A stretch of DNA of 64,000 nucleotides from Tubiluchus corallicola (taxonomy: Eukaryota; Priapulida; Priapulimorpha; Priapulimorphida; Tubiluchidae): the NCBI GenBank assembly GCA_030141605.1, contig JAQGDQ010000083.1, positions 124,001 through 188,000 of the forward strand. The letters run 5' to 3'. A model generated the notes under the pieces. It searched no databases and was not told the origin of the DNA. It saw nothing but the letters and a program-made list of their open reading frames with translations. How positions within the stretch are numbered: the stretch's first letter is position 1; each line of letters begins with the position of its first letter. The position numbers were made by a program, and so were the translations under genes. This document shows, piece by piece, positions 36,424-48,089 of the stretch.

Positions 36424-36619
36424 TCGATCAGAAGATAAGCTCGAATTTAAATAAAGATCTTATCTTATCTTGTATTGCCCTGCCCTGCCCTGCCCTGCCC
36501 TGCCCTGCCCTGTCCTGTCCTGTCCTGTCCTGTCCTGTCCTGTCCTGTCCTGTCCTGTCCCGCCATGTCCTGTCCAATCCTGTCCTGTCCTGTCCTGTCC
36601 TGTCTTATCTTCTGATCGA
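36424..36619. repeat. Pentanucleotide array bracketed by 16 bp inverted repeats
   Basis: TCGATCAGAAGATAAG at 36424-36439 is the exact inverse complement of CTTATCTTCTGATCGA at 36604-36619. Between them lies a CCTGC then CCTGT pentanucleotide array (about 36475-36605). The symmetric bracket suggests a short MITE whose centre became a microsatellite, or an inverted-repeat-seeded expansion. No target-site duplication is clear. Confidence 0.85.
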
Positions 36620-37071
36620 TTTTTAGAAACTTACGCAGGGATTTTAAGGACTATCCATGATAAGATTTCATGAAGCAGTAATTTGTTTGAAAAATACATG
36701 GACATAGGATGCAGAATAAATATAGCTCTATTGGGTACATACAGCATGGTAATTAATTAGCTTCGTGTTCGTGATTACAGATATTTCTACATAATTAACA
36801 TAATGTGCGAGATCACATACTGGTCCCAAGGCAGAGAATTCTCTAGAATGCTTACTTGAAATAACAACACATAACAACAATAGCAGCAGCAGTCGCAACC
36901 GCGACCACGACAAAGATGGCAACAAGAACAAATAATATCTTATCAATGCGGTATGTTATTCTTAAAAATATTCTGCCTAGATTTGGTTAAAATTAAAATT
37001 AATGCATGAATGAGTAGTTTCGTTTCTAAGTGCACTAAAGCGAGACAAAAAAAGAATTGTCAACTCTTTCC
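36620..37071. other. Intergenic, no gene recognised
   Basis: A short AAC/AGC triplet run near 36860-36900 is the only structure. Confidence 0.35.
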
Positions 37072-37683
37072 TTAAAGGGGACAGGACCCAATCTTAAGCT
37101 ATAGCTAAAAGTAATCTAATGTGTAAAATATTAAAAGTGCACATAATTGTTTTTTTATGTGACTTACGTAAAAGAATTATTACCACCAAAGTTTAATTTT
37201 GCGTGCGCTCGGTGTTCATGCGCCATTAGCTACAGTAGTTAAATAGACATAGTATCTGCATCTCGAAAACACATTGCATAAAAAACAAGCACTGTACGTC
37301 TCTGTTCAGTTCTGACGTATTACCTTTTTTTGGTGAAATAGCATGACAACACGGCGGTTTTAAGTTTTAAAGTTTTAAACATAAATTCGACAAGTTTTTT
37401 GTGTACCACAGTCAATGTTGTACAGTAGCATTATACTTCCATTTCTGTTTTTTGCAAACACTTGCATCAAGCTCGTTGAATGTTTGGCTGTTACAAAACT
37501 GTGTTCAGTTCTGACGTCATCGCTTGCTGGTATCTCCAGCCGTCAGTTAAGTTTTTAAACTATTATTTTATTATCACAAACACTTTAGCATTATTATAGA
37601 TGCTAAAATGTATGCGGTATACTTTTTGCTGTATACTTATAAATATAGGGCGGCATGTGAAAAATCATCCTGTTTTCCTTTAA
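37072..37683 (+). mobile_element. MITE family A, copy 2
   Basis: Starts TTAAAGGGGACAGGACCCAA and ends TCCTGTTTTCCTTTAA; about 612 bp, collinear with copy 1 but more diverged internally. The ends AGGGGACAGGA and (inverse) AGGAAAACAGGA are imperfect inverted repeats inside TTAA. Confidence 0.8.
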
Positions 37684-39530
37684 CTAGTTTTCGCTTGTTT
37701 TTTTTTCTTAATTAAATTGATCACAAATATTTATGGTTAAATAGCTACTTAATTTTTGCACATTTGTACGACCCGTGAAGGTGCAAAAACGAATCACTTT
37801 CTCCAGTAAACATCCTTGCAATTTTATTTATTTATGATGAGTTACGAAAATCATTTACGATGAGTTAATAGAAACTCTTCAGTTTCTTAAGATGTTAGTA
37901 AAATGTTCTCAAGTTTTTTTTTGAGATGCCGTAAAAATTTCTACGACATTAAAGATTGACATGAAATGAAAACGGCATTAAAGTAGGCAGCCTGACAATG
38001 GTCATGAAACACGATGGACGATTGACTTCAACGACCTTTCTAGTGCCTCTAAATTGGATTTATTTGCTCACGAAACAACGCAACTCCTGTTGTCAAGCTG
38101 AATGAGCCTAACTAAGCATCACTAACAATGCTTCACATTTCGTTACTCGCATTAGACACGTGTCCTGCGAGCAAATGACAGTTTCCCGGTTTTCTTTACT
38201 TTCACAGTTTTTAGTTTGTATAGAAATTGTAATGAAATTACCTGTATTCACCATCGTTAAAATTAAGTGAGAGAGATATCACTGCATACAGTGGCTGAAT
38301 TTTTGCTGACGTCTTAAATATATGAACAACTTGTGGGTTTCTGTAGTCTTACCACAGTAATTTCTCTATGGGTCTCTGTGTGCAATTTCTTTTACAGAAA
38401 CAAAGAAGAATTGAATTAAATTGTTGAAAGTACTGGTATGGGCAAGAAACGTTGAACGCACTAGGCACAGAAGTTACTAGAACTAGAAGTAGATATAATA
38501 TAAATGTTTCGGTGTTTTTTCTAATATTGTAATCTATTTTCTAAATTTTATCCTACTTTTTATCCTCAGAAATAACAAATTCAACAAAGTTGCTGAGGAA
38601 ATGAGTCATAACAGCAGTCTCATTGAGAAATTCCGGTGACTGTGTACCCGACGTCGATTAGTCGCCACCAGAGCTACGAATGGCGACAATATAGGTTATT
38701 AAAACAAGTGCACGTTCTTTATTCAGAATTAAGTGATTCTTTTCATGGTTTTGTCGGCTTTAATCTATTACGGTCTTTTCCGGTACGAGGTCGCCTATTA
38801 TTTGGTGAACCCTTTACACGTGAGCGTAAGAGTATTACTTGATTGTCAGCAATTAAACGTGGACAAATTAATTGCAGACGATCACTTAATTACATACAGG
38901 TAGCCGTTTAATTTTAGTAGGCAGTATGTATATGTCTTGGATTTGTGTACAGTTTCCACATACGGGTGATTTAATTGAGGCAACTTCATGTAAGAATGTC
39001 AAGGATTACTCATCCAAATGACATCCCGCCTCACTCAAGAGGGAGTTACTGAAATTACAAGGGGGCGGTGAGTGGATGCAGAGATAAAATTTGAAAGCCC
39101 ACTTGTGCTTTAGGGCGCAAAACTCGCCTTTTCATTTCAAATTATTGACTCGTCTTAGAGCGAAATAGAAGCCATTTCTATGAAACAATAGCCTGTGTCC
39201 ATATCTAATCACAGGCCAGCCTGTAGCTGTATTTCGAATAGGACTAGTTCAGTCAATGTCATCTCAATCTGAGGAATTTCCCTGGAGGTGGACACACTGC
39301 AAGTCAAATAGCTTTACAGGGCCCAATTAACCTTTACAAAATTGAACGCTGCGTTTCGAATGTATCGAATCTTGCTTGTAAAGTCTTTAAATGACTATAA
39401 AAGTTTGAAAAATGAAGAAAATTTTAAAAACAGAAACAAATCATAAAAAATATTTTATTTTCATTCGACATTTACGATAGATGGCTAGCACACAGTTTTG
39501 CCGCAGAAACAAACGTTTTGCTACGGAAAT
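37684..39530. other. Intergenic, no gene recognised
   Basis: A splice-acceptor-like site before 38571 is followed by a 22-codon open run ending at TGA, too short to call. The 38636-38842 frame has no domain. Confidence 0.3.
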
Positions 39531-39542
39531 AGAGAGATCTCT

Positions 39543-40123
39543 ATATGTCTCTGTGACTACGGCGAAATCACGTTGAAAACACCGGTTCTCGTCTGATCAC
39601 CGAAGTTAAACAACGTAGAGCCTGGTTAGTACTTGGATAGGTGACCGCCTAGGAATATCAGGTGCTGTAGGCTTGCGGGATGCGCACACTGTATCTCGAC
39701 ACTAGGCGGAGGAGCTGCACAAGCAGCCAACGGTTAGAGGGCGGAGGAGGTCAAGAGACCCAACGGCCATGTGTAGAGGAGTAAACCTTCCAAATCAGGA
39801 GTGGAGCCCCGAAGGCGGACCAATGCAGCATGCTCACTGACTCCGGCACCTCCTGCAGTCAACCTAGTACTAAACGTATCGCTCTGCTTTCTCTGCACTA
39901 CACCAGGGAGGAAGAGAGGGGTTCCTGTTGTCTGGGCAACTCAGGATCTCCATACACCTTACCCAGGCGTGCGCCCTGGAGAAGCCACTCCAGTGGTTCA
40001 AGGATCGGACTGCTCAGCCACAGTCGACGCTGCAGCTCCATCAATGTGATCAATAACTGACTCTCTTAGCGCACACTCCATTGTCTTCCGAGACAGAAAA
40101 ATGCCAACAACAACAACATCAAC
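39543..40123 (+). mobile_element. 5S rRNA-headed SINE (SINE3-like) with target-site duplication
   Basis: About 581 bp. The head (39555-39674) is a 120 nt 5S rRNA-like sequence supplying an internal pol III promoter. The body (39675-40100) is much more GC-rich than the surroundings and unrelated to rRNA. The 3' end is ATGCC followed by CAACAACAACAACATCAAC. Flanking direct repeats AGAGAGATCTCT (39531-39542) and AGAGAGGTCTCT (40124-40135) match at 11 of 12 positions, as expected for LINE-mediated insertion. The overlapping ~80-codon frames in the body have no domain. The partner LINE is not identified. Confidence 0.85.
39555..39674 (+). rRNA. 5S rRNA-like sequence forming the SINE head (pseudo-5S)
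   Basis: 120 nt, the normal 5S length. It keeps GTTGAAAACACCGGTTCTCG, TCTGATCACCGAAGTTAA, AGCCTGGTTAGTACTTGGAT, GGTGACCGCC and GGTGCTGTAGGCTT, covering the A box, intermediate element and C box. It differs from the usual animal 5S in several places (AAACAACGTAGAG, GATAGGTG, CTAGGAATATCAGG). No T-run terminator follows, and transcription would read into the SINE body, so it is not a functional 5S gene. Confidence 0.88.
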
Positions 40124-40135
40124 AGAGAGGTCTCT

Positions 40136-40745
40136 GGTTTTGCACTGACACACAAAACATCCCATTTCTGCATGTAATAAATAGCAAAGCCTGCAGAACG
40201 CATTTCCATTAATGAAAATAACTTAAAATCATCTACGTATACTTGTGTTTGCTTTCCAGCATCTTACTTGTGCAAGGAAAAATCCCCGGAATGTTGCCCA
40301 AACACATTTACAAGTTATTTAATACGTGAAACATTTTTTTGGCGTTTGGTTTTGTAGTTTTTCACATAAAATTTTTTAAACGTTCTGGGCCACGAGCATT
40401 TGCTATTTGAGTTAAGAAAACCAACTTACAAACAGTGAGCAAAAATTTGAAGCAAGCAAACAAAAAAAAACTCCGCAAACAAAAACACAAGACGATCCAC
40501 GTCCATGTGGTAACTTGCAAATAATCGATATCAAAGAGCCACGCCAGTGTTACACGAACAGCAGACATTAAGGAAATTTCAAACAACAGCGTTAGCGTTC
40601 TTATATATCCCAAGTTCCATGACAAGATCACCATTATTCCTGCTTTCCTCAAATCAGTTTATCGCATGTTTTTATATGTCTCTATAATTTACATGAGATT
40701 GCTATTCTAGTAACTACTTTTTTCGTTGAGTACCTGCGCTATTAG
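40136..40745. other. Intergenic, no gene recognised
   Basis: A 96-codon minus-strand frame (40362-40652) has hydrophobic stretches (FFLFACFKFLLTVCKLVFL) but no homology I can name and no splice context. Confidence 0.3.
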
Positions 40746-41122
40746 CAGGGGCGTATCAAGACTTTGCGACGCCCTAGTTCTGTGCTGCCCATCTCTATTG
40801 TGAATTTGTGGCTGTTAATGCAATGAGCAGATTAAACAATTACTTGTGGTGTATTAGAAACACTATTAACCTAGTTTCTACGTGATCATTCTTATTTATG
40901 TGTATTTGCACAGCGTTTATATTCGTGCAATTGCGCAACTGTTTGTTGTGTAATACCTTGCATCTGTTTGTTATGTGGTACATATATAGAAGGGGAGATG
41001 AGTAACTGCCTGTGGTGTGTTATAACATGCGCCGTTTACATGAATATGAAAGTATGCACATTTTCCGAGGAGAATAAGAATTTTGTCTAAAACGTGACGC
41101 TCCTCAAACTTTGGCGTCCTAG
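40746..41122. mobile_element. Candidate decayed hAT element
   Basis: The left end CAGGGGCGTATCAAGACTTT is followed by GACGCCCTAG; the right side has AACTTTGGCGTCCTAG, the subterminal motif seen in hAT elements. Flanks GCTATTAG (40738-40745) and GCTATTAT (41123-41130) match at 7 of 8. The terminal repeats are poor, so this is tentative. Confidence 0.45.
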
Positions 41123-41214
41123 GCTATTATTAGAGATTACCAGAAAATGAACGTAAAGCGGATTATTTGTAACATTTTTCTCCAACAAAACAATTGCCAA
41201 AATCACATGGCTTA

Positions 41215-42146
41215 TATATATATATATTAATTCTTTATTTGTCATTAAAATGGCTCACTCATTATAATAAAATTGAGTAATCCTCAGCGTAATGTTAAAA
41301 TAACAACACTGTTCAAGACAAATGCGTCCAGTGCAGACTAAAAAAAAAACTAAAGTGCAAAACTAAGGCCTAATTATATGCAATAAATGAACATATTTAC
41401 AAACACAATATTAAAATATTTTTACAAAACAATATTACAAAAGTACATTAAATTTTACATGACATATTTTACACATATATACATTTTTCATGACACAACA
41501 GAAACATGCTTTACATTACATAAATTTCACTCATTACATTTTGTTAATGTTAACTCATTACTTTCACTATTTTTACATTTGACATTACAAAACTGACGTA
41601 ACACGTATTACATTACATAATTTTTTAAAAATTTTACTTTTTTAATCGTTTTATGGAGTCAGGGGCGGGGGTAGATGAAAGTTGAGTCTGTGTAATTAGT
41701 ATCAGATGCACAATGTGGAACTTGACACCTGTTATATTGATATTCTTTTAATTTCTTTTTAAATTGGTGGAGAGATTCTATTAGTTTTATGTCACTGAGT
41801 AGTAAGTTCCATAAATGTATGGCCTGTTTTGATATAGAGTTATTTCCAAATTTATTGTTTACTGTAATTTGCTTTAAATTGTGTGTTCTATTGTTTAAAG
41901 TGGTATCAGGAATGAATGCTAAGGGATTGTTTATAAATGGAATGCTCAGTTTATTGATATATTTATAAAGAAATATCAGTGTTTTGTAATCTCGATAGGC
42001 TTCTGATATTGGTATTTTTGCGGACGCTCTTAAGCTTGTTGCAGAAGCAGCATGTTGTTTAGCAGTTTTGTTAGAGGAGCCATGAATTAATCTAAGTGCG
42101 TAGTTTTGCATTGTATTTAGTTTTCTAAAGTTTTCATTTTTAACGT
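41215..42146 (-). mobile_element. 5'-truncated CR1/L2-like LINE: ORF2 C-terminus and 3' UTR
   Basis: On the minus strand the open frame (stop at 41659-41661, open to about 42146) reads FRKLNTMQNYALRLIHG, ISEAYRDYKTLIFLYKYINK, then SKQAIHLWNLLLSDIKLIES and LHQFKKKLKEYQ. The order 'LNxxQNxALRxI...LYKY.N...WN.L...SL..FKK.LK' is the conserved C-terminal domain of CR1/L2 ORF2. The intact ~160-codon stretch suggests a young copy. The 3' UTR (41215-41658) ends in AATAAAGAATTAATATATAT and is shared with 7366-7620. The RT core is missing. Confidence 0.85.
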
Positions 42147-42157
42147 TTTACGTTTTA

Positions 42158-42183
42158 ACGAGTTACAGCTTCCTGTAACTCGT
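42158..42183. repeat. Perfect 11 bp stem hairpin
   Basis: ACGAGTTACAG, loop CTTC, CTGTAACTCGT, located just beyond the 5' truncation point of the LINE. Confidence 0.75.
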
Positions 42184-44684
42184 GCACAAAGACATTCATT
42201 CATAGAGTGTAAATAAATGAATCTCAGTCAAGCATTCACTTCTGCTAGGGACGGCCTAAAGAAAGGGCTCACATTTGAGACACATTTTCTTTTTATTCTT
42301 TGTTTAATCTTACCGTAATTTAATGCAGAATCGTTTTAATGCTTTATAAAATTATATTGGGTAAAATATTGGGCTAATATCGAACAGTGAGCTTCAAGGT
42401 TGTACCAAAAATAACAAAGTGGAATAAACTCTGTTTTTCTTCTCTTTTACTAATGAAAGGGTGGAAAAGGAAGGAAGGAAAAAGAGTGTCTATACTATCT
42501 TGTTATATTCTGTAAAAGCCTAAAACGAATTGTCCGACGTGTACGATATTGGCACATTTCACCATATATTTCAGCCAGTTTTAACTTTTTATTTATCGTA
42601 ATATCGTCTGTAGTTTGCATGCATAATTTACTTTAGTAACTGAGAAATTATTTTATCACTGTAATTTGTATTACGTAAATATAAATAAACACATAATTTT
42701 GGTGTTATTATGTATACAGAAAATGAAGTGGCAATCTCTTACTGATAAACACATGTTCTACAGACGCTTTTAATTCTTACAAACATCCTATGTCTCACTA
42801 ACCTCCATGCATGGAGCGCATCTCACCAAAAATAGCACTTTCCACAATCACCATGTTGTCTTGGTGATTTCTGATTTTTCAGCTGGTAAGTCTTGCAGCA
42901 CAGCTGTAAATAAATGGACTTATTCAAGAGAGATTCTAGGGCGGGAGTAGAAAACGAAAATAAGCGAACCTGAGCATCTAACTTCTGACCAAGTCTTCTT
43001 AATAAAGTTTGTTTTTATTGAAGCACAGCTTGCTTTCTTTAATGATGTTCTTTATGATGCTCGTATAAGAGAAGTCCCTCACTGGAAATGACGCTCCTCT
43101 CCTTTCTGGAGGAGACCGCTGTAATAGCTTCCACTGTCACAGGACTCTGTGGTGCACAGCCAAATTTTGCCAAAGTAAATTAAGACAACATCCAGTAGTG
43201 TAAATTTATTATCTGTTCATCGAATTACTGATATTATTGTCTGACAAAATCTCCTCAGAGTGTTAGATATTTCAGAACAAAAGCTTTAAAAAACGTTTCT
43301 AAGTTAAAAACATCCTCTGTTAATTGAGAGTTGTCACTTGAACTTAGTCTGCAGGTAATTGAGTTTTGGGTCTCAAGTGTCACGCTAATTGGGTGTCGTT
43401 TTAACATCCATTGTCATTCTAACCCTTTGTGCGCTGAATTTTCTATGTGCTAAGTTTACGTAACACCCAAGGTTACAGCAAGGTGGCGCTTGTTTAGCAA
43501 CTTTTGTAATATGATAAACAATCGTGATGACACATCAGAAACAACATGCAGTATCCAAAAAAGCAAATCTGCACGAAATGCAAGCTGTAATTAAAGACTA
43601 TGGCGGCACAAGCATAACTTCGGTTAATACGAACGATGCGCTTGTACGAATTATCCGATGTTCGCATAATACATACATTTTCAGCTGTACACTTGTCCTA
43701 AATAATTTCTGTTACATGCTAATCGTTTTTTTGTTGAATAAAAACTTCCTCCATACTGAAAGTTTTAGCTGACATTATAAACTTGTGTTTGTTTACTCAA
43801 CTTTAACTAGTGGCGACCAATAGGCAGTGCAAGTGATAAGCCGGTTAAGCTTGACTTGGCTTCAATTTTGAAACAAGTTTATCCCACGACAGAGGCAAGT
43901 AATTTTGTGCAGCGTACTCTCATGATTCACTCGCGCCAAGATGGACTGTGTACAAATAACGTTTATACATCGATAATATTTGTATTTGTGAACGGTTATT
44001 TGTTTTTCTAATGAACGAAGTTTAATAGACATGCAAATAAAAAGTTACCTCACTATCATGATTCCTTTAATAATGTCAACCAATCGCATTTTCGCTACCT
44101 AGTTGAAGTAGAAGTTAAGAATGCTGATGAAGCCATGTGCTAAATGTAAAGAACGTGCATTTGTGGACGAACATATATCTTTTATCATCTACCCATCGTG
44201 TTAAGTCAATGAGATTCTAGATGACCACGCAGTGTATGGAAGCAGAAGTAAGTGCAATTGTATCTTCACGAAATTCTAATTCTAATATGTGCACTATTTG
44301 GAGGTGGCGGTTTAAGATGAATGCATCTTTGAATTATTTATCGTATTTAAGACGCACCTTAATGTTTAAAATGGCTGCAAATTATCGATAGTTTGTACAT
44401 TAGGTCAGTCACGGCGTTATGCAAAAATAGGTATCCCAAATTGTCTCTGTAAGGTGTTGGTTAGCGTCTCGTGAGCACAGATTGAATTAAGAAATGTAGG
44501 CGTCCCAGAGCAACCGGTTATAGAGCATCTGGGTGAGTGATGTAAGCTCTCATAGCACAGTCCGCCAAACGCCTCTTTATTGTATTTTTTAGCAATTTTG
44601 AATCCTTTGATGACATATCGCTAATGGCTGATTAACTTAAGTCTAAGAAAGTAAGTAAAATGTGTAAATATCCAAAAAGTCATT
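42184..44684. other. Intergenic, no gene recognised
   Basis: About 2.5 kb of AT-rich sequence. The frame at 43524-43772 (82 codons) has no domain. No dispersed family was recognised. Confidence 0.35.
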
Positions 44685-44862
44685 CATTCATTCATTTAGT
44701 TAGTTAGTCAATCAGTAAGTCAGGCAGGCAGGCAGTCCGTCAGTCAGTCAGTTCGAAATAAATAGTTAAATCAAATCAGTGAGTGAGTGAGTCAATGAGT
44801 CAGTCAGTCAGTTAGTCTGTCAGTCAGACAGTCAGCCAGCCAGCCAGCTAGTCAGTCAGTCA
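44685..44862. repeat. (CAGT)n microsatellite
   Basis: Interrupted CAGT/CAGC/GAGT tetranucleotides, like the array at 35078-35235. Confidence 0.92.
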
Positions 44863-44944
44863 TGATTGTTATTATTGTTTTATCATAAATTTAGTTAATT
44901 AAAGTCAACAATGTGTAGTAAATGAACTTGATTATATGCACATT

Positions 44945-45012
44945 ATGGAGGACCCTCTTACGTGGAAGCCCCGGAGCAGCAACCCCAGTGGCCCTGTCCT
45001 AAATCCACCACT
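44945..45012. mobile_element. Possible hAT terminus (one end only)
   Basis: The inverse complement of 44984-45012 starts CAGTGGTGGATTTAGGACAG and continues into GGGCCACTGGGG, the look of a hAT terminus. No partner end or target-site duplication was found. Confidence 0.4.
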
Positions 45013-45635
45013 GTGTGGGTGTCGCTTGCAGAATGATTGCTATATTTTGTCATTGCACTTTTGTGACTGAGATCAGCTCAGGAAGATTAATAACCACCTG
45101 ACAAGACTCAAGGACGAAATGCTCAACTTTTCTTGATGGAAGTTTGAGATGTTTCATCCAATTTCTTCTCTCCCACTTTAATTATTACCGTGCGTGATAG
45201 GAGCTGTATTGTTGCTCGATTTCAAAGGGTTTCACGCTCCGTGTAATTTCAGTGTTGTGAAAATGATAATCTTGGTCAATAATCTTGATCAATCATGTCG
45301 TGATGTGGACAAGCCTTCCTGTTTAATGCGGCCCAATAATTCAAGGATAATATCAGCATAACTTAGGGTGCGTATCCACTGCGCTCGCAATAGTCCGCAA
45401 AGACTCTCAGTTTTCATCACAAAATTTGCATATGTATGAATGCGCATATCCACGGAACCGCAGAAACCCCTCTAATTCCTTACAGAGACCACGCAGTGCA
45501 ATAATGACTCTGAGCCAATTTAATTCAAAACAGCAAGTTTTAAAATATTTCTTTGTTGATTAATTCTGCTTATATATATAAATTTATATTGCTTAATGTG
45601 TGTATGTATTATGACACGTTGTACAAAAAATCTAT
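45013..45635. other. Intergenic, no gene recognised
   Basis: No open frame, promoter box or repeat that I can support. Confidence 0.35.
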
Positions 45636-46098
45636 TGAGGTAAGACAAGATGAGATGAGGTGAGGTGAGGTGGGACGAAATGAGATGAGATGAGATGAGA
45701 TGAGATGAGGTGAGGTGAGGTGAGGTGAAATGAGATGAGATGAGATGAGATGAAGTGAGGTGAAGTGAGGTGAAGTGAAATGAGTTGAGATGAGGTGAGA
45801 TGAGATAAAATGAGATGAGGTGAGGTGAGGTGAAATGAGATCAGTTGAGATGGAATGAGATGAGATGAAATGAGGTGAGGTGAAATGAGATCAGTTGAGA
45901 TGGAATGAGATGAGATGAAATGAGGTGAGGTGAAATGAGATCAGTTGAGATCAGATGAGATGAAATGAGATGAAGTGAGGTAAATTGAGATGAGATGAGG
46001 TGAGTTGAGTTGAGGTGAGGTGAGGTGAGACGAAATGCAATGAGAGGAGAGGAGAGAAGATGCGATGAGATGAGATGAGGTGAGATGAGATGAGATGA
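45636..46098. repeat. TGAGA/TGAGG pentanucleotide minisatellite, ~460 bp
   Basis: Five-base units with a higher-order repeat of about 55 bp (ATGAGATCAGTTGAGATGGA recurs at ~45835 and ~45890). The His/Ser/Leu minus-strand frames are by-products. Confidence 0.93.
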
Positions 46099-46269
46099 CA
46101 TTAAAATAAATAGGTAATTGAATATTTATGTCCGGCTTTAACCAGAAGAAAAGTGTCACACCAGCATGCCTTCTACAGGAAAAACCTATACATGTAGCTC
46201 GGTACGTAAAGTTACGGCCTAAATCCATTCATTTACTTTTATGCATAACGTGCATTTAAAACACAAGAA

Positions 46270-46765
46270 AAACCATTACATTTATAAAGGTGAAAAAAAT
46301 TCGTTTTGAAATTTTGTATCACCTACGTATTGCCTTATAACTCATACAGCTTGTATTAGAAGCAATGCTGTGCAAAACTTGTAAATTTAACCTTCCGCAA
46401 TGAGACCGTTAAGAGCAGCCATTTTGACAGTAAGTCGTTTGAAACAAGTTTATATAACATTGCGTAGAATTTGAAAAATAGTCAGAGCATTCGTAGAGCA
46501 CACTTCACCATTAAGCAAAAAGATAAATTGTTGTATCTTCACACTAAGACTAAAAATACGTTTTTTGTGAGTCAGTGGTGCACATTGGGAAGGTGAGTCA
46601 GTGACATTTAACCAGTTGGCGCGAGCATTTTAAATTACAGTAAGAATTTTCGTTTCTACTTACGTAAGTCTCTCAAGCAGGTTACGATAAACAACATAGC
46701 TTTGTGTGTAAAGTATTACGTAGATTATTCTTTTTAATATTCTACACACTTAACATGTACATGAA
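46270..46765 (+). mobile_element. Dispersed family B, copy 1
   Basis: Collinear with 51822-52474. Shared blocks: AAAAAATTCGTTTT, AGCAGCCATTTTGAC, GAGCATTCGTAG, TTACGTAAGTC and AACATAGCTTTG. Non-coding; the ends are less clear than in copy 2. Confidence 0.75.
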
Positions 46766-46890
46766 AAACGAAAATTTCAAATAATAAGCAACTAGTCCAA
46801 ATACCTAACAGCTGTAAGGCTCCATAACAAGTTTATTGTATAAATTTAAAATACTTTAATGCAGTAACAAATGGTTTCTCTAAACTAGGC

Positions 46891-47226
46891 GTTGACTAAT
46901 GAATATATTAGTTTTCTCTTTGTCTTGTACAACTTATAATGTTTACTTTGACTAATGAATATATTAGTTTTCTCTTTGCCTTGTACAACTTATAATGTTT
47001 ACTTTGACTAATGAATATATTAGTTTTCTCTTTGCCTTGTACAACTTATAATGTTTACTTTGACTAATGAATATATTAGTTTTCTCTTTGTCTTGTACAA
47101 CTTATAATGTTTACTTTGACTAATGAATATATTAGTTTTCTCTTCGTCTTGTACAACTTATAATGTTTACTTTGACTAACGAATATATTAGTTTTGTTTT
47201 CGTCTTGTACAACTTATAATGTTTAC
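46891..47226. repeat. 56 bp tandem repeat (6 copies)
   Basis: Six units start at 46891, 46947, 47003, 47059, 47115 and 47171, each with GACTAATGAATATATTAG and CTTGTACAACTTATAATG. Copies 2-4 are almost identical; the last is most diverged. Confidence 0.96.
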
Positions 47227-48089
47227 TTATTTTGCTCTTTTTTCAAAGATTGTTTGAACCCTTTCTTACCACAACATTAAAAGTTTTTTAGAGTAAAAAA
47301 ATTATATTTTGTTCTAACAGTATTTCAGCCACATATCAGATTTATTTTCAAGCTTTCTTGCGTTGCGCGCGTGCTTAGCTGATGCAGTTTTTGCAGCAGA
47401 AAATGTCAGAAGGAAAAAATTTGTTTCTGTGCGTGTCTGTTTGTACTTTTAGTGGATACGTGGCCTTAAAAGTATAACTTAACTTACAGCATGTCATAAC
47501 ATTTTACATCATCATGTCAGACGATTTTGTGAGGATAAACTTTGAAAAACATCACTTAACGTGTTTAAAAGCAGCTAGATAAGTAAAGCTGGTGTAGAGG
47601 GTGTGATTATTAGCTGTGTGGTCACTAATAATCTCACTCAATAATCTAACTAATATTTAATCTTTGATAACGAGCTATGCACCGGTCTCGCCACAAACAT
47701 GTACATATAGTAGGACCTGTCGCTGAGTGCTGGAGCGCCATTTGGAAAGTGGCCAACTCTGCAGAGGCTTCGTGTACGTGAAATGTAGCAGACCTCTCTT
47801 TTATCAGGGGATCAACGTTATTATTCAAGAAGACTTGTCAGCAACGACATAGCTGAAACTAAAGTTAATTGAAATATTACTGGCACCCACCTATACCTAA
47901 CCCAGTTCAAGTCCAAATATCAGACTAAGTCAAGGCCAGATTAAAACATCAAGGGGCGAGAATCTACTAACAAAATGTTAATTGGCTTAACACAAGTTAA
48001 AAAACCTTGATCAGCACTGTGAGCTAGGTCAACGCTGGACCATCAGGTTTTGACCACCGCTCTAAGGGCTTTACATTGTTAAGCTCCTT
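47227..48089. other. Intergenic, no gene recognised
   Basis: A 60-codon minus-strand frame (47646-47828) has no domain. Nothing else can be supported. Confidence 0.35.

Noticed and set aside
38571-38638. Possible terminal exon after a good acceptor (NNKFNKVAEEMSHNSSL)
   Set aside because: Only 22 codons, no upstream partner exon and no recognised family.
39555-39674. Functional 5S rRNA gene
   Set aside because: No T-run terminator, several changes from the usual sequence, fusion to a repeat body and flanking target-site duplication.
39801-40049. 82-codon frame with Pro/Ala-rich protein
   Set aside because: Lies inside the GC-rich SINE body; overlapping frames equally open, no domain.
44685-44862. 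Short evenly repeated motif considered as a CRISPR array
   Set aside because: Plain tetranucleotide microsatellite with no spacers; the window is animal nuclear DNA.
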